A stretch of DNA of 64,000 nucleotides from Apium graveolens (taxonomy: Eukaryota; Streptophyta; Magnoliopsida; Apiales; Apiaceae). Below, piece after piece: positions 22,101-33,599 of the stretch. Under the pieces are notes generated by a model. That model was not told the origin of the DNA. It searched no databases and saw only the letters and a list, made by a program, of their open reading frames with translations. The stretch covers positions 24,357,339 through 24,421,338 of the forward strand of contig NC_133652.1 in NCBI RefSeq assembly GCF_009905375.1. The letters are read 5' to 3'. A program made the translations under genes and the position numbers. Each line of letters opens with the position of its first letter. The stretch's first letter is position 1.

Positions 22101-22354
22101 CTAATTATTTCCTCATTCTAAGTATTTAGTATATGTAAGTTTTTTTTTATATTTGTGTACTTTATGATTTCTTCCATTTGATTAAAAGATAAGAATACAA
22201 TTATGTGAAAACATGGTGATAAGTTTTAATTGGACAGTAAATATCCAATCTTTATGAGTCAAAAGATCTTGTTAATTAAAATAATTAATATATTGGTCAT
22301 TTTATAATCTATAGCAATTAAATTTTTTCCCACCTTTAAAGAAAAAAAAAATTA
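19120..22354. repeat. Segmental duplication, copy 2 (partner 1-3171)
   Basis: The same order as copy 1: CACTA right end, leader (19545-19982), DUF4283 ORF, and about 1.1 kb of AT-rich 3' flank (21255-22354) without genes. It has a few private indels, including about 50 extra bases near 21970-22020. Confidence 0.9.
19983..21254 (+). CDS. DUF4283 / zinc-knuckle protein, copy 2
   Basis: This is an intact 423-residue paralogue of the ORF at 866-2137, with the same start context, length and C268/C271/H276/C281 zinc knuckle. By eye about 11 residues differ, including Y71 to I, Y95 to N, D128 to H, N189 to S and C200 to S. Only about four or five silent changes are apparent. The open frame is kept, but replacement changes are not rare, so evidence of constraint is weak. 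As in copy 1, no LINE ORF2 follows, and the CACTA end lies 438 bp upstream. It is either a stranded LINE ORF1-like gene copied by segmental duplication or a small domesticated family. Confidence 0.7.
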   Translation: MDSQKQPAALSNKLSPFFGMKKSVGYEDQQTSHSKLSRPGRDATKSLIEEQANESSFTFHPENVVNKNNGILLVKPSHEFLQNACDYWKSSCLGNFDNNVIANTDKTKIKDALVEKYHKVGLTDVYFHQLGYLVLKFENTQSASKAIECSPLYIDGQRIHVHKWFEHFQTVYPLNKENVWIEISNIPFSYWSVEGLCYISSAIGRPIAFHRQTLVSAKNKSPSDKALVCVEIDVGATRPTVLMTVIPGHSDKFMARVNIVYLESPQSCLMCLSVDHSTEACEDVLELVPCMYDSARQGKDIFKWKKEYFCDTDDSIPEEEVQVSEPQGESKGKLVADEGESHEGTYSRMVVIGLPAKPEQYFQRKHIRRERKRSILEQEPEKGAEEAAAGGPPAQDVDSRGVLLNATQDAGGKKRTKCEAQDS

Positions 22355-23220
22355 ACTCACACCCTTAAGAAGGTCAGCAGCAGACAAAACACCATTTCTA
22401 TAATGTATACTCGTCATTATTTTGGTTTCCATTCTATCAATTATTTCTGAAAAAAGCTTTTCCCAAGCCTATTTCCTTGACCAAACAATTGATTAAATAT
22501 GTTTGGTCGAATCAATCCGCTAATCCGCTAGTCATTCAACATACTAATTCCAGCACTTTTAAACAAATAACCTTTAGTACAAATTAGACTACCTACATGT
22601 TTATATTTTTCATTTATATATGTTATATATTCTTTTAATAAAAATTTTATTATAAACAATTAAATATTAAAAATGATTACTATATAATTATAACCATAAG
22701 TCTCAGGATCAAACAGTATAAAATTATATATAATGGCGAGTCGTAACATTAGAAATAATTATGTAAATATTCACTAAGATATATTATTGGAGAGAATTGG
22801 AATGTTAGAATTTTGAGTAGTATATTATTTAGTACAATCAACTTTATGTAAAATATTTAACAATTCAAAATTGTATTATAAAAATTAAAGGTTAAGATAT
22901 TACATATTTTTGCCAAGTTAATTTGCTTGTTATAATTTAGAATATATTAATACATTTTATTATCTATAAAATATATAGACCTGGAGCATAATATATAAAT
23001 ATTCATAAACTTCAAAAATTAATATTTTTTTATTTAAAAAATATTATTTATATTATTCCCATGAATGTTAAGCTGAAATGAGTCTGTCTTTTACAATGAT
23101 ATGTAAAGAAAAATTATATGATAATTATATGATGGAATCCCCATAAAGTAATTATATATGAATTTGCACATCATAGAAGTCTAATCTATTAACTAATATA
23201 TATGGTGAACTACCTTATAT
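22355..23220. other. AT-rich intergenic sequence, nothing recognised
   Basis: No ORF, repeat termini or domain traces could be supported. Confidence 0.4.
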
Positions 23221-24570
23221 GCCTAACCATTTAGGACTTAATATTAGGACTTAATATTAATATAATAAGAGTTTGTATAATAGTCAGTGATTAAATGGTA
23301 TAGTATGGTTATTACCAATCTATTATCCCGTAACTCATATTATGATTATTAGAATAGGTATCCGCTTTCATCTATTATCCACTTTAAAGACTCCGTACTT
23401 AATTGATGACTTATATCTTGTAACATATATTTAAGAATTCTAGGCGAGGAAGAAAGATTGAATTTAAATTTAAATATGCATATGTGCCGTTATGAAAAAT
23501 AGTGGTGGTTATGAAAGTGAAATACTTAGCTCATGAAGTAAATTTTTAATTCACAAAATTTCAATTGCATCATTTGCAACAGTTTTGTATTCAGTCTTGC
23601 TAATAGAGAAGAAATTTTTAAATGGACTTTCAAGAGATGGGATTCGAGCCTAAACATGAAACATATCCGTTGGTATAGATACATGTATCATTGTTTACAT
23701 TCCAATATTAATCAAATAATATTCAAGATTGAGTTTTTATTTAGGTAGAGATCATTATTGATAGCAGTTGGAGAATGCAATACTGAGATAACCGGTTCAC
23801 AGTGAAGCACATGTCAGAACGCGTAATGGATAGGTATCACAAACCTTCAACAAGTTGACGATAAGTAATTGGAACAATTTGAGAAGCTTAATCTCTGTAA
23901 ATAAGAGGGAAGAACACATAAGTATAACTGTATCGTTAAAACCATCCATTTTGTATAAAGCTAGTAAGTCATACATATGCATTATTTGTGAGAGAATTTT
24001 GTTTGGGAGTAAGGATTACGTCAACCCACAGAAAAGTGTTGAGTTTTCCTAGTTCCTTGAGAGAGAATTTTTTTATCTAATTACCGAATGAAATTTTGCA
24101 GGAAGTCATGGTTGTCACTTGTAACTACAATATCATCAACATGCACAATTAAGAAGACAATAATGTCATAAGAGTTATATATGAACTAGGAGGCATCAAC
24201 AAATGAGTTGCAAAAATAAAAATTAAGCATAAAACTTTTGAGCTTTTTGTTCCACACAAGAGGTACTTTTCTGAGGCTGTAAATTGAGTTAGCATAGGCG
24301 ATACATTTTTGGGATAATAAGAATGAAAAAAGACAAAGTGTTGTATCTTGAAAGCTTCATCATCGAGCATACTATTAAGAAATACATTACTTATGTCAAG
24401 TTGATGAAAATCACAACCATATGATAAGGAAAAGAGTAAGTATCATGCAAATTGTGACTGGTTTTATGAAATGACTGAAAATTTCTGACAAATCCGTTCC
24501 TTGTTGCTTTTGAAAACCCCCTTGCAATCACTCGTGCTTTGTATTTTTAGACTACACTATCTGCATTTCT
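23221..24570 (-). pseudogene. Decayed Copia RT/RNase H region
   Basis: Read on the minus strand, the fragments appear in the right Copia order: KARVIARGF (RT start), FHQLDISNVFLN (compare HLDVKTAFLNG), VHVDDIVVTS (the YVDD box with Y to H), then an FSLKELGKL-like segment and a degraded RT end. Multiple stops and frame changes are present. It continues, across the Copia insertion, the linker relic at 29716-30151. The part at 23221-24095 is the inverted partner of 4177-5096, while 24096-24570 has no counterpart there. Confidence 0.65.
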
Positions 24571-24798
24571 TTTAATTCAAAACACCAACTTACATGCAAT
24601 TAGTATCATATATCATTATGATACAATCTATTTAGTTTTGGGCACCATGTCTCATATGTCATTATGAATTGGCGTTCCATACATATGACATGGCGAGATG
24701 CCAATTAGTATCTTTTAATGCTTGACTGACACATGTAAGTTCAAATATTGGCGGAATGAGATGGGATGTACTGTAGTTAACAAAGAAGTTGTTAAAGT

Positions 24799-25155
24799 TG
24801 TAGAGATTTAATCAACACACACCTTTGAACACACACACACCTTTGAACACAATACACACGCACACTCTAGTGTATATTTAAACTGGGAATAAAACAAGCT
24901 ATATTATTCATTCTTTAGAGAACATAGTACAGGGATATATATATAGAACGACACAACTGTGAAAGCTAGCAATCAAGAGCTAAAAAATCGGGAAGTACCA
25001 AACAGACTCAATCAATCTCTTATCAAGTCTGTACTCCCTTTATTCATTCCTATAACTACGTTGCCCATAGAACCAAATCCATTTTCCCCCTTGACACACG
25101 CTATTAATAATAATATCTAAAAATAAACATGTTTGGATTAAAGGAAAGTCCAACA
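24799..25155 (-). repeat. Copia 3' LTR
   Basis: 357 bp. On the plus strand it starts TGTAGAGATT and ends GTCCAACA, and it contains an (AC)-rich stretch. Confidence 0.93.
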
Positions 25156-25170
25156 TATTCCCCCCTAATC
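25156..25170 (-). other. Copia polypurine tract
   Basis: Minus-strand GATTAGGGGGGAATA directly abuts the 3' LTR. Confidence 0.8.
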
Positions 25171-25211
25171 TCAACATGTTTATTTTTTTTTTTATTATTC
25201 AGACCACAAAT

Positions 25212-26993
25212 TCAGTTTGATGCAGCAAGATCTTCAACGCCTATCATCTTTCTCATTTCTTCAAACTTAACCCTTCCTAATGCCTTGGTTAAGATATCCG
25301 CCCTCTGTTCTTGAGTAACCACATGCTTAACTATTAGTTCACCTCGTTCAATGCATTCGCGAATGAAATGAAACCGGACATCTATATGCTTGCTCCTACC
25401 ATGTAGTACTGGATTCTTCATTAACTCTATAGCAGACCTATTATCTATGTGGAGCACAACTGGACCAACTGGTTATCTTGAGATTTCACTCAGCAAACCA
25501 CGAAGCCATATGCTCTGTGTGGCTGCTGCCGTGGCTGCCATATATTCTGCCTCGCATGAAGATAAAGCAACTACCCTTTGTTTCTGTGAAGACCAGGATA
25601 TTAAACTCCTGTTGAGATAGAAGCACATCCCTCCAGCACTTCTTCTATCGATGACATCCCCAGCCAAGTCACTGTCAGAAAACCCGTACAGGATCCTGCT
25701 ATTCATTTCATTTGCATATACTAAACCATAATCAATCGTTCCTCTTATGTACCTTAAGATGTGCTTCACAGCTTGTTGGTGTTTAACCGTGGGATTCTCC
25801 ATAAACCTGCTTACCACACCCACAGCATACGCAATGTCTGGTCGAGTATGCGTTAAGTAACGCAAGCTCCCAACAATGCGTCTATACTCAGTAGCATCCA
25901 CCAAAGTGCCCTCTTCATCTTTGTCCAGTTGCAGTTTATGTTCCATAGGAAACCTTGACGAGTTGCAGTCCATCATCCTGGATTTATCCAACAGTTTCTT
26001 AGCATATGCCGACTGTTTCAACGTCGTACATTTTTCTCCTTGATTTACTTCTATACCTAAATAGAATGACAACAAACCCAGGTCACTCATTTCGAACTGC
26101 CTATTCATCTGCTCTTTGAATTCCTCGATTTCCCGTTTATCTGACCCAGCTACCAGTAAATCATCAACATATACTCCTATTACGAGTACACTCCCATTTT
26201 TGTACTTTGTATATACAGCTTGTTCGTGTAAGCATCTGTTAAATCCCAATTTTTTTAAACATTTATCCAGCTTTGCATTCCAGGCCCTAGGAGCTTGACG
26301 CAGTCCATACAGAGCCTTTGTCAGTCTATACACCATCTGTTCCTGACCTTTCTTCACGAACCCTTCGGGTTGAGTAACATACACTTCTTCAAGGAGTTCC
26401 CCATTTAGAAATGCTGCTTTAACGTCAAGATGATGAACTCCCCATCCTTCTTTCACTGCGAGTGCTATCAATAGTCGAACTGAATCAAGACGGGCCACTG
26501 GTGCGAAAGCTTCATCATAATCTATCCCTTTTCTCTGGACGTAACCCTTCGCAACAAGGCGTGCCTTATGCTTTACCACATTCCCTTCCGGATCCTTCTT
26601 CTGTTTATACACCCATTTCAAGCCTATTGGTTTATGTCCATGTGGCAAATTTGTTAAGGTCCAGGTCTCGTTCTTCTCTATTATTTTAAACTCTAACTCC
26701 ATTGCTTCCTGCCACTCTTTTACTTCCTTTGCTTCGTGATATGATATTGGTCCTTCTATTTTTACCAACATCAGTTCATCAATCACGTCGATAATCTCAG
26801 TATCATTATAAATATCTGTTAATAGCTTGAATCTCCTGGGCTCAGTGCTAGTTGCAGATGATGCGTTAGTAGTTCCAGCAGATGACATACCAGAGGTTGC
26901 AGTATTACTTGGAGTCTGCGGAGAAGATGGCTGCGATGGCGACTGTTGAACTGGAGATTGCAGGGGTGTTGCAACCTCTTGTTCTGTATCCAT
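25212..26993 (-). pseudogene. Copia RT-RNase H, split by a TAA
   Basis: This is the C-terminal part of the gag-pol frame. It contains the linker, RT (GLKWVYKQKK, HHLDVKAAFLNG, YVDDLLVAG) and RNase H (DSDLAGD, SSCEAEYMAAT, HIDNRSAIEL). An in-frame TAA at 25473-25475 separates the last 81 codons, which hold the final RNase H segment (KHIDVRFHFIREC) and the stop at 25212. The first ATG after the upstream TAG is at 26993, but this is a downstream part of the same polyprotein and not a separate gene. Catalytic motifs look intact apart from the stops. Confidence 0.9.
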
Positions 26994-27074
26994 AGATTCT
27001 CTTATCTCAATATAATTCCCAGGAAATGCAACTCCGCTATCCTCTCCCTGTTCCCATGGCCAGAAAACTTTCTC

Positions 27075-29306
27075 CTACATTACAACATCTCGACTAACAT
27101 GCACAGCCCCTGTTCTTGGATCATATAAGCGATTCCCTTTTGTTCCTGGTTCCTTACCGAGGTATACAACCAATTTACTTCGATCATCCAGCTTCCTTAC
27201 ATGTACTGATGGAATTTTCATGAATGCAGTGCATCCAAATACCCTCAGATGTGTCAAATCCGGTTTATCTCCACTCCATGCCTCATATGGAGTTCTGCCC
27301 TTCAAACACCGAGTAGGTAATCTATTCAAAACATAAATCGAGTGGCGCACCGCTTCGCCCCATAGATATGCTGGTAGTTTTGAGCCCTTCAAGAAGCTTC
27401 TCGTCATGGCAGCAACGGTCCTATTTCTTCGTTCAACCACCCCATTTTGTTGTGGGGTGTAGGGTGTTGTGTAGTGCCTTAAAATCCCAGCCCTCTCACA
27501 ATACAGTGTAAACTCTTTGGAACAGAATTCACCACCCCTATCTGTTCTTAAAATTTTTATGTTTCTCTCCTTTCCATTCTCAACCAATGCTTTAAATTTT
27601 TTAAACATCTCAAAGGCATCTCCTTTTTCTTTTAACAGATAAACCCACATTTTTCTACTAAAATCATCAACAAATAACAAGAAGTACCGATTACCTCCAG
27701 GTGTCATTGGTGTGATTGGTCCACAAATATCGGCGTGTACTATTTCCAGTGCTTTCTTTGCAAGAAAGCTAGCATATTGCGGGAAAGGCTTTCTGGATTG
27801 TTTTGTCATCAAGCATCCTTCGAACTTCTTCACAGGTTGAACCATGGTTGGGATTCCGTATGCCATTTTCTCTCTCGACATTAGTTCCAATGCTTGAAAA
27901 TTTACATGGCCAAGTCGGGCGTGCCATAGCCAAGTATCCTCCTCCAGCTTTGTAAGTAAACATGATGCTTTACTTTCCTCGAGACTGATTTTATATAAGC
28001 GATTTTCAGTTCTTTTCACCTTCATTAATAGCTTGTCACTGGCCTCATGAACCCACAAATAATCTCCATCAAGAATAACTTTATTCCCTGCTTCAGACAA
28101 TTGACCTAGGCTTATGATATTATTACACAAGTCTGGAATATAGTACACCTCCTTGAGAGTCCTTTCTTCACCATTTTTGCACTGAAATGCAATCGTCCCC
28201 TTTCCTTTGATAGTTACTATTGATCCATCTCCGAATTTAACCTTCCCTGTCACACGTTCATCCAACTCCCTAAATTTCCCACGTTGCCCGGTCATGTGGT
28301 TGCTTGCACCATTATCCAAGTACCATACTTGTGATTCCCTTCGTTCTTCAGTGTTTGTCCGTAATTTTGGAACCACTGCATCCTCCCTCAAAAGCATTGA
28401 CTGAATTTCTATTTTCCCCGCCTCAACCATCAGTAAGGCTGGTTCATCTTCTTGAACCTGTGAAAGATTCGCTTCCCTTGATGTGTCTCTCTCCTTTCGC
28501 GGTCTGCGACATTCTGCAGCGAAATGTCCATGTCCCTGACAATTGTAACACCTTACTCTGCTCTTGTCCCGAATGCCGCGGTCACCACCTCGTGTCCCTT
28601 CTCTGCTGGTCTTCTTCAACCATTCCTCTCGAGTTAATAACAACTGCCCCTCGCTATTCTCTTTCTTTTTCCACTCTTCCTCTGTCAGTAGCAACTGTTC
28701 TTGATTTGTCTCTGTTGTGCCTCGCAGCCTCTCCTCATGGGCTTTCAACGAACCAACAACCTCTTCCACCGACAATGTTTCCAAATTTCCAAATTGTTCT
28801 ATAGCCAATGCAATTTGTAGAAACTTGGAAGGGACAGCTCTGAGAAGTTTCTTTACCACGTACGCTTCCTCAATTTTCTCTCCAAGGGCTCGAATGTTGG
28901 TAACCAGGCTGTTCAATTTCAGATAAAACTCATCCAACTGCTCGTTTTCTTTCATACGCAATACTTCGAATTCGCTCTTGAGTGTCTGTGCTCTAGCCGC
29001 TTTCACCTTATCCGCTCCCTGGAACATGATTTTGACAGCCTTCCAAGCATCTTTAGACGTCTGTTTTTCTGCAAGTGACAACAATACATCGTCTGGAACT
29101 CCTTGATAAATAATGGCCAAAGCCCGCTTGTCAATCTTATCATCCACAGCGGCGGTCGTCTGAGAATCCTTGGGCTCAATTGCTTCCCACACGCCATGAG
29201 CCTGCATAGAGACCTTCATTTTGAGGGCCCATACGGTGTAATTAGTTTTTGTGAGCATCGGGTAACTCAGGCCAAACGAGCTCTCCTTGTTCTTATTTAT
29301 CGTCAT
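27075..29306 (-). pseudogene. Copia gag-protease-integrase, ended by a TAG
   Basis: The likely native start is the ATG at 29306 (MTINKNKESS). The frame is open a further 50 codons upstream into the LTR, but that part is not gag-like. In order it holds UBN2-type gag, paired LLLT.EEW units, the CCHC knuckle CYNCQGHGHFAAEC, protease with DNGA, the pre-integrase region LWHARLGHVNF, and integrase (ADICGP, LRTDRGGEF, NGVVERRN). It reads through the linker start HVSRDVVM to an in-frame TAG at 27075. It is about as long as the equivalent part of the intact element at 8652-12809. Confidence 0.9.
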
Positions 29307-29340
29307 CTGGACCGGGGCCGTGGTTGTCTCTTGTCTCCTG

Positions 29341-29353
29341 TGCTCTAATACCA
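29341..29353 (-). other. Copia primer-binding site
   Basis: Minus-strand TGGTATTAGAGCA lies just inside the 5' LTR and is one change from the initiator-Met primer-binding site. Confidence 0.85.
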
Positions 29354-29355
29354 AG

Positions 29356-29714
29356 TATAGAGATTTAATCAACACACACCTTTGAACACACACACACACC
29401 TTTGAACACAATACACACGCACACTCTAGTGTATATTTAAACTGGGAATAAAACAAGCTATTTTATTCATTCTTTAGAGAACATAGTACAGGGATATATA
29501 TATAGAACGACACAACTGTGAAAGCTAGCAATCAAGAGCTAAAAAATCGGGAAGTACCAAACAGACTCAATCAATCTCTTATCAAGTCTGTACTCCCTTT
29601 ATTCATTCCTATAACTACGTTTCCCATAGAACCAAATCCATTTTCCCCCTTGACACACGCTATTAATAATACTATCTAAAAATAAACATGTTTGGATTAA
29701 AGGAAAGTCCAACA
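29356..29714 (-). repeat. Copia 5' LTR
   Basis: 359 bp. The outermost plus-strand TG of the other copy reads TA here. It is otherwise nearly identical to 24799-25155. Confidence 0.93.
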
Positions 29715-29715
29715 A

Positions 29716-30151
29716 AAGTTCCTTAAATTTGACTTCCAGTCTTGTAGATCTAGGAGGAAGAGCTGAGGCCTCAATAAAAACATTATTAGTATAGGATGAA
29801 TCACCGATAATTGATAATGATGGACTGTACAATGGTGTGGCGGTGATAATGGGCTATTATTATATATTTCAAACTGGTGAGATATTTGTGAGATGTTGAT
29901 TCTGGTGCCGGAGTTATAAATGGAGTCTGTTATGGACTGGTTGTAGAGGATTTCTAAAAGAATAATGGGAAGTGGTATTGGATCAGATTGTGAAATTGGA
30001 TAGGATGTGTTAAAGTGTCTAGCAATGGATCTCGGTATTTTTTGATACAGTTGGAGCATAAAATGATGAAATCTCTCCACAAACCTGATATGTTGGAAAA
30101 AATAAAGCCATTGAGTTCTTGTGCTAAAATAATTACATGTAGACTTGACAC
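29716..30151 (-). pseudogene. Decayed Copia integrase-RT linker, copy 2
   Basis: This is the counterpart of 5333-5814, with the same ALPPRSTRLEV ending followed by KFKE. The inserted Copia then breaks the reading. Frameshifts are present. Confidence 0.4.
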
Positions 30152-30970
30152 ATTAGTAACTAAGAAATAGGAATGGAGTAAATTCAGAATAACTATATAG
30201 GCATACCAAAAATTTGAGACGGTTACAGGTTGGAGTTACAAAAATAATCTAATGGGCTGCAAAGGGATTTAATTTTGATGGCATGTGAATTGTTAAAAAA
30301 ACTAGACAAACAGCTAGAAAAAAAAAAGATGAGACCAAAATTTTACGAGAGTAGAAACTTGATGAAGTTAAGTAAGTCAAGTTTGGATAACATGGTCATG
30401 CCCATAATAAGCGAGAACATTATGTTTTGAGGTATGATGTGGTGTTGTATAATGTGATATCTCAAAGAAAATTAAATAGAGTGAAGTGTTGCGTAAGCCC
30501 TTCATTGTCCGAATATACAAAATTAATAGACATTTGATATAATTTTTTCAAAATATTTTTTAATTGATAAAATGCATTTTTTATATATTATTTATATTTT
30601 AGAGGATAAAGTCAGATGATGTATGATTATCAACATCAATAAAAATAATATATAGAGCACTTAGTATTGTCAACGGAAGTCAGCGATATTTTAGTGTATA
30701 ATAATTCAAAAGGTTTGGAGTTAGTCATGAAAGATGCGCACCAAACCTAAACTTACAATCTTTATTTTAAAAACATGCATTACAGATGGGGCTAAGCAAA
30801 AAAAATCAAACCTACCGAGCCGAACCGAATCAAACCGTTCAAACCATTTTTTCGAATATTTTGCAGCTTGATTTAGTTTAGGTTTGATTTAAATCAAACT
30901 TGTTTTACGGTTCGATTTTCATATCCAAATCGACTATTTAAAACTTAATCAAACCGTATTAATATATATA

Positions 30971-31239
30971 CTCCCTCTGTCCTTTTCATTACTTTGCATT
31001 TTCCTTTTTGGGATGTCCCATTCATTTATTTACATTTCAAAACTTAACAAAAATTAATAGTCAATGGGTCCCACCATTTCCTCACTTTACCTCCTTTTTA
31101 CACTACTCTTATCCCACTATCTTCCTTTTATACATTAAAAATCAATGGGTTCCACCACTTCACCCACTTTTCTTTCTCTTTTTCACTACTTTATACATAG
31201 CTCAATCATTTTGATGACATATCAAAAGGACGGAGGGAG
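30971..31239. mobile_element. Stowaway MITE
   Basis: 269 bp with termini CTCCCTCTGTCC and GGACGGAGGGAG, flanked by TA on both sides. This is the Tc1/mariner-derived Stowaway signature. It is absent from the homologous site near 6575. Confidence 0.92.
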
Positions 31240-31442
31240 TATTAAACATATGTAACCTAACTTAAATTTATCTTATATCATATTTATTCATTTTAGTTTA
31301 TACCTTACATGTCATATTTTATTAAATATATTTCTATTTTACCCACTCTTAACTTGGCTAACGCATGTTGCTATATTGGACAAGAATCATAATATATAAA
31401 AAAAATAGGGTAATGTTTGATTATCAACACAAATACAAAAGT

Positions 31443-31759
31443 GAACAATGTTTAACTATGCCCATTGAAATTTGAATTAATGGTAAATTATTTATAAGTT
31501 ATTTTTCATGCTTTAATAATTTTTTATTCATATTTTACTACGTGTAGTAAATACATTAAAGTTTAGGTGATATCAATATTTTTTTACCAATTGGTTTAGA
31601 AACTCATGTATTTAGTTTGGTTTAAACTAAAACCAACCAAACCAAAATATTTAATTATGGTCTGGTTTAGGTTGATCGCAATTTTCCAACTATCTAGCTA
31701 GCCTGGTTTGATATCTAATTAAACCGACATATATGGTCTGATCCTGTTTGATTGTTGAA
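31443..31759. other. AT-rich sequence with GGTTT/AAACC repeats
   Basis: Degenerate GGTTTGGTT and CCAAACC units lie around 31600-31740. No gene is seen. Confidence 0.4.
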
Positions 31760-33380
31760 AATTGACCATTGCATTACCCAAATTACAAGATAATGTAAAG
31801 TTTGAAGATAAATTATCTACTAATTTATTTGAGGATAGAATGGACCTAAGAAAAGATAATGTTGGATGGCCGAGATGATTGTGCCATGAGGCCAGAATGG
31901 AGATTCTGATAGAATAGATTTGTGTGAAATTTGAACTTGAATGATGCCTAGTAATATTTGTTCCCCCTACTTAGAACCACCCGTATTTGAGATCCTTGAC
32001 TTGAAATGTGCAAGGAAAAAATCAATAGACACTTGATTAGTAGAACTCAACTTAGCTAATGAAATTAAAACTCGAGTCAGAGAAGGTACATATAAAACAA
32101 TGCTCAATTTTAATAATTTTTAATGAAATGTAACCGAGATGTACTTCCGTGTGTAATTTTTTAAATCTAAATCATTTGGTATTTCAGCTGGCCAGCCGTG
32201 ATCAGAAAAGCTTATATACGTTAAAGGATCATCGGTAATGTGATGAGAAGCACCACGGGTAACAACCCCTGTTGAGATGCCTGGGGAAATTAGTAACATT
32301 ATTGTTTACCGTGGGAGGTGGAGTAGATATGTTATTGTCTTTGAGAAATTTCACAAGTTTTCTAATATTGGCCTTAATAATATGATTTGGACGTTGACGT
32401 AAATGATAATATTTGTTGAAGATTATTTCCTTAACAATTTGAGAGAATTGCATTTTGCATCCTTATATATGGCCAAAAATCAATTTTGTATACCTATTTT
32501 CATAAATTGCAGTTTGAATCCCCTACTTTGAAATCCGCTTCAAGTTGCAACATTTTTGCCAAATTTTGTCAATTTTTTCCCCAAATTATTGTCTTCAACA
32601 ACATATATAATCTATTATTGAAGAAAGATATGAGATATATTGTCGGAGACATCAATTTGGGCTAAAAAAGAGTATATGTTGAAGCGAATTTTAAAGTAGG
32701 GGATGCAAACTTCAATCTATGAAAATAGCTATACAAAATTGAGTTTTGGCCAAATATAAGGGGTGCAAAATGCAATTCTCTCTAGCTATTTTGATAACGA
32801 TTTGCATGACTATTATTCTGTTGATATATAGGAGTTGGCGATGCTTCAGTTAGTATACTGAGAATGATTTATACCTCTATGACTGGATTGGCCTTTTAGG
32901 TGAAGTTGGTAGTGACTTTTGTTCAGGAGATTTAGTTCTCAACCCTCTTTCACATTCAATTAGTTTCTCGTGAAACTCTCTGAAAGTCATCTGATCAGAT
33001 TCTCATATTTTGATGACAGTACGTATATCTTTGTAGTCATCTTCAAGACCTATGAGGACATGGAGTACAAATCATAGTCTGGATTAGGATGTCCAGCAAG
33101 TGCAAGTTGAACCTTATATCTTGAAGATTAGTTTCAATTGACCTGGAGTTACATAGGTCATTATGTATGTAACTTACAAATTATTATTGATCGTGATTTG
33201 TTTGTAATAGTATTACAAGACAGCCTCACATCTCCCTTGATGTCTCAGAGGTAGCAATCAGTATGTGAATTGCTTCGTGGCAGCTTCCGAGCTGCTCAAA
33301 ACAATCTTGTCTTGGCAATTCGAAATTGAAAAGGGTGGACTAAATTTTCCATCTACTTGGTGTTTGTTAGTGGCAATGAT
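31760..33380 (-). pseudogene. Decayed Copia gag-protease relic
   Basis: In minus-strand order there is a gag segment near 33060-33130 (LALAGHPNPDYDLYS, then YKDIRTVIK, typical of UBN2 gag). After a MITE come a protease-like region at about 32260-31900 (GASHHITDDPLTYISF, VLYVPSLTRVLISLAKL) and the pre-integrase segment at about 31880 (WHNHLGHPTLSFLRSILSS). It is broken by stops and frame changes. The family differs from the elements at 8292 and 24799. Confidence 0.7.
32441..32782. mobile_element. Mutator-type MITE with about 105-bp inverted repeats
   Basis: The left end GAGAGAATTGCATTTTGCA is mirrored by TGCAAAATGCAATTCTCTC at the right end. The inverted repeat continues for about 105 bp on each side with few mismatches. 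The flanks TAACAATTT and TAGCTATTT match at 7 of 9 positions, fitting the 9-bp duplication of Mutator-like elements. It is non-coding and inserted in the Copia gag-protease relic. Confidence 0.75.
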
Positions 33381-33599
33381 TTTTCCATCAAGATAGCCTA
33401 GAATATCCAGTAATTATGTTAATTTTTCTCCAAGCCTAACTAAATATTTATTAAGTGTTGATCAATTGGCAAAAAAAGGATAAATTGTTAAATTTGAATG
33501 AGATCACTGTCTACTCATTGACAAAAAGACAAAATTAGTTGATTACTAAAATCAAGATGACATCTAACAAGATTTATCCTTTAAAATTGCCTTAGGTTG

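Larger units (their letters stand above)
24799..29714 (-). mobile_element. Ty1/Copia retrotransposon with two in-frame stops
   Basis: 4916 bp, with LTRs of 357 and 359 bp that differ at about four substitutions plus one AC-repeat indel. The TSD AAAGT is perfect (24794-24798 and 29715-29719). The uninterrupted homologue at about 5326 gives the empty site. Gag-pol stays in one frame but is cut by TAG at 27075-27077 and TAA at 25473-25475. It is young but probably non-autonomous, and it belongs to the same family group as the element at 8292. Confidence 0.96.
29715..31442. repeat. Diverged repeat B, copy 2 (with MITE)
   Basis: It continues 24571-24798 after the Copia insertion and matches 5330-6787. 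It carries the Stowaway MITE, which copy 1 lacks. The only coding trace is the Copia linker at its left end. Confidence 0.8.

Noticed and set aside
31008..31214. 68-codon plus-strand ORF
   Set aside because: It lies entirely within the Stowaway MITE and has low-complexity composition.
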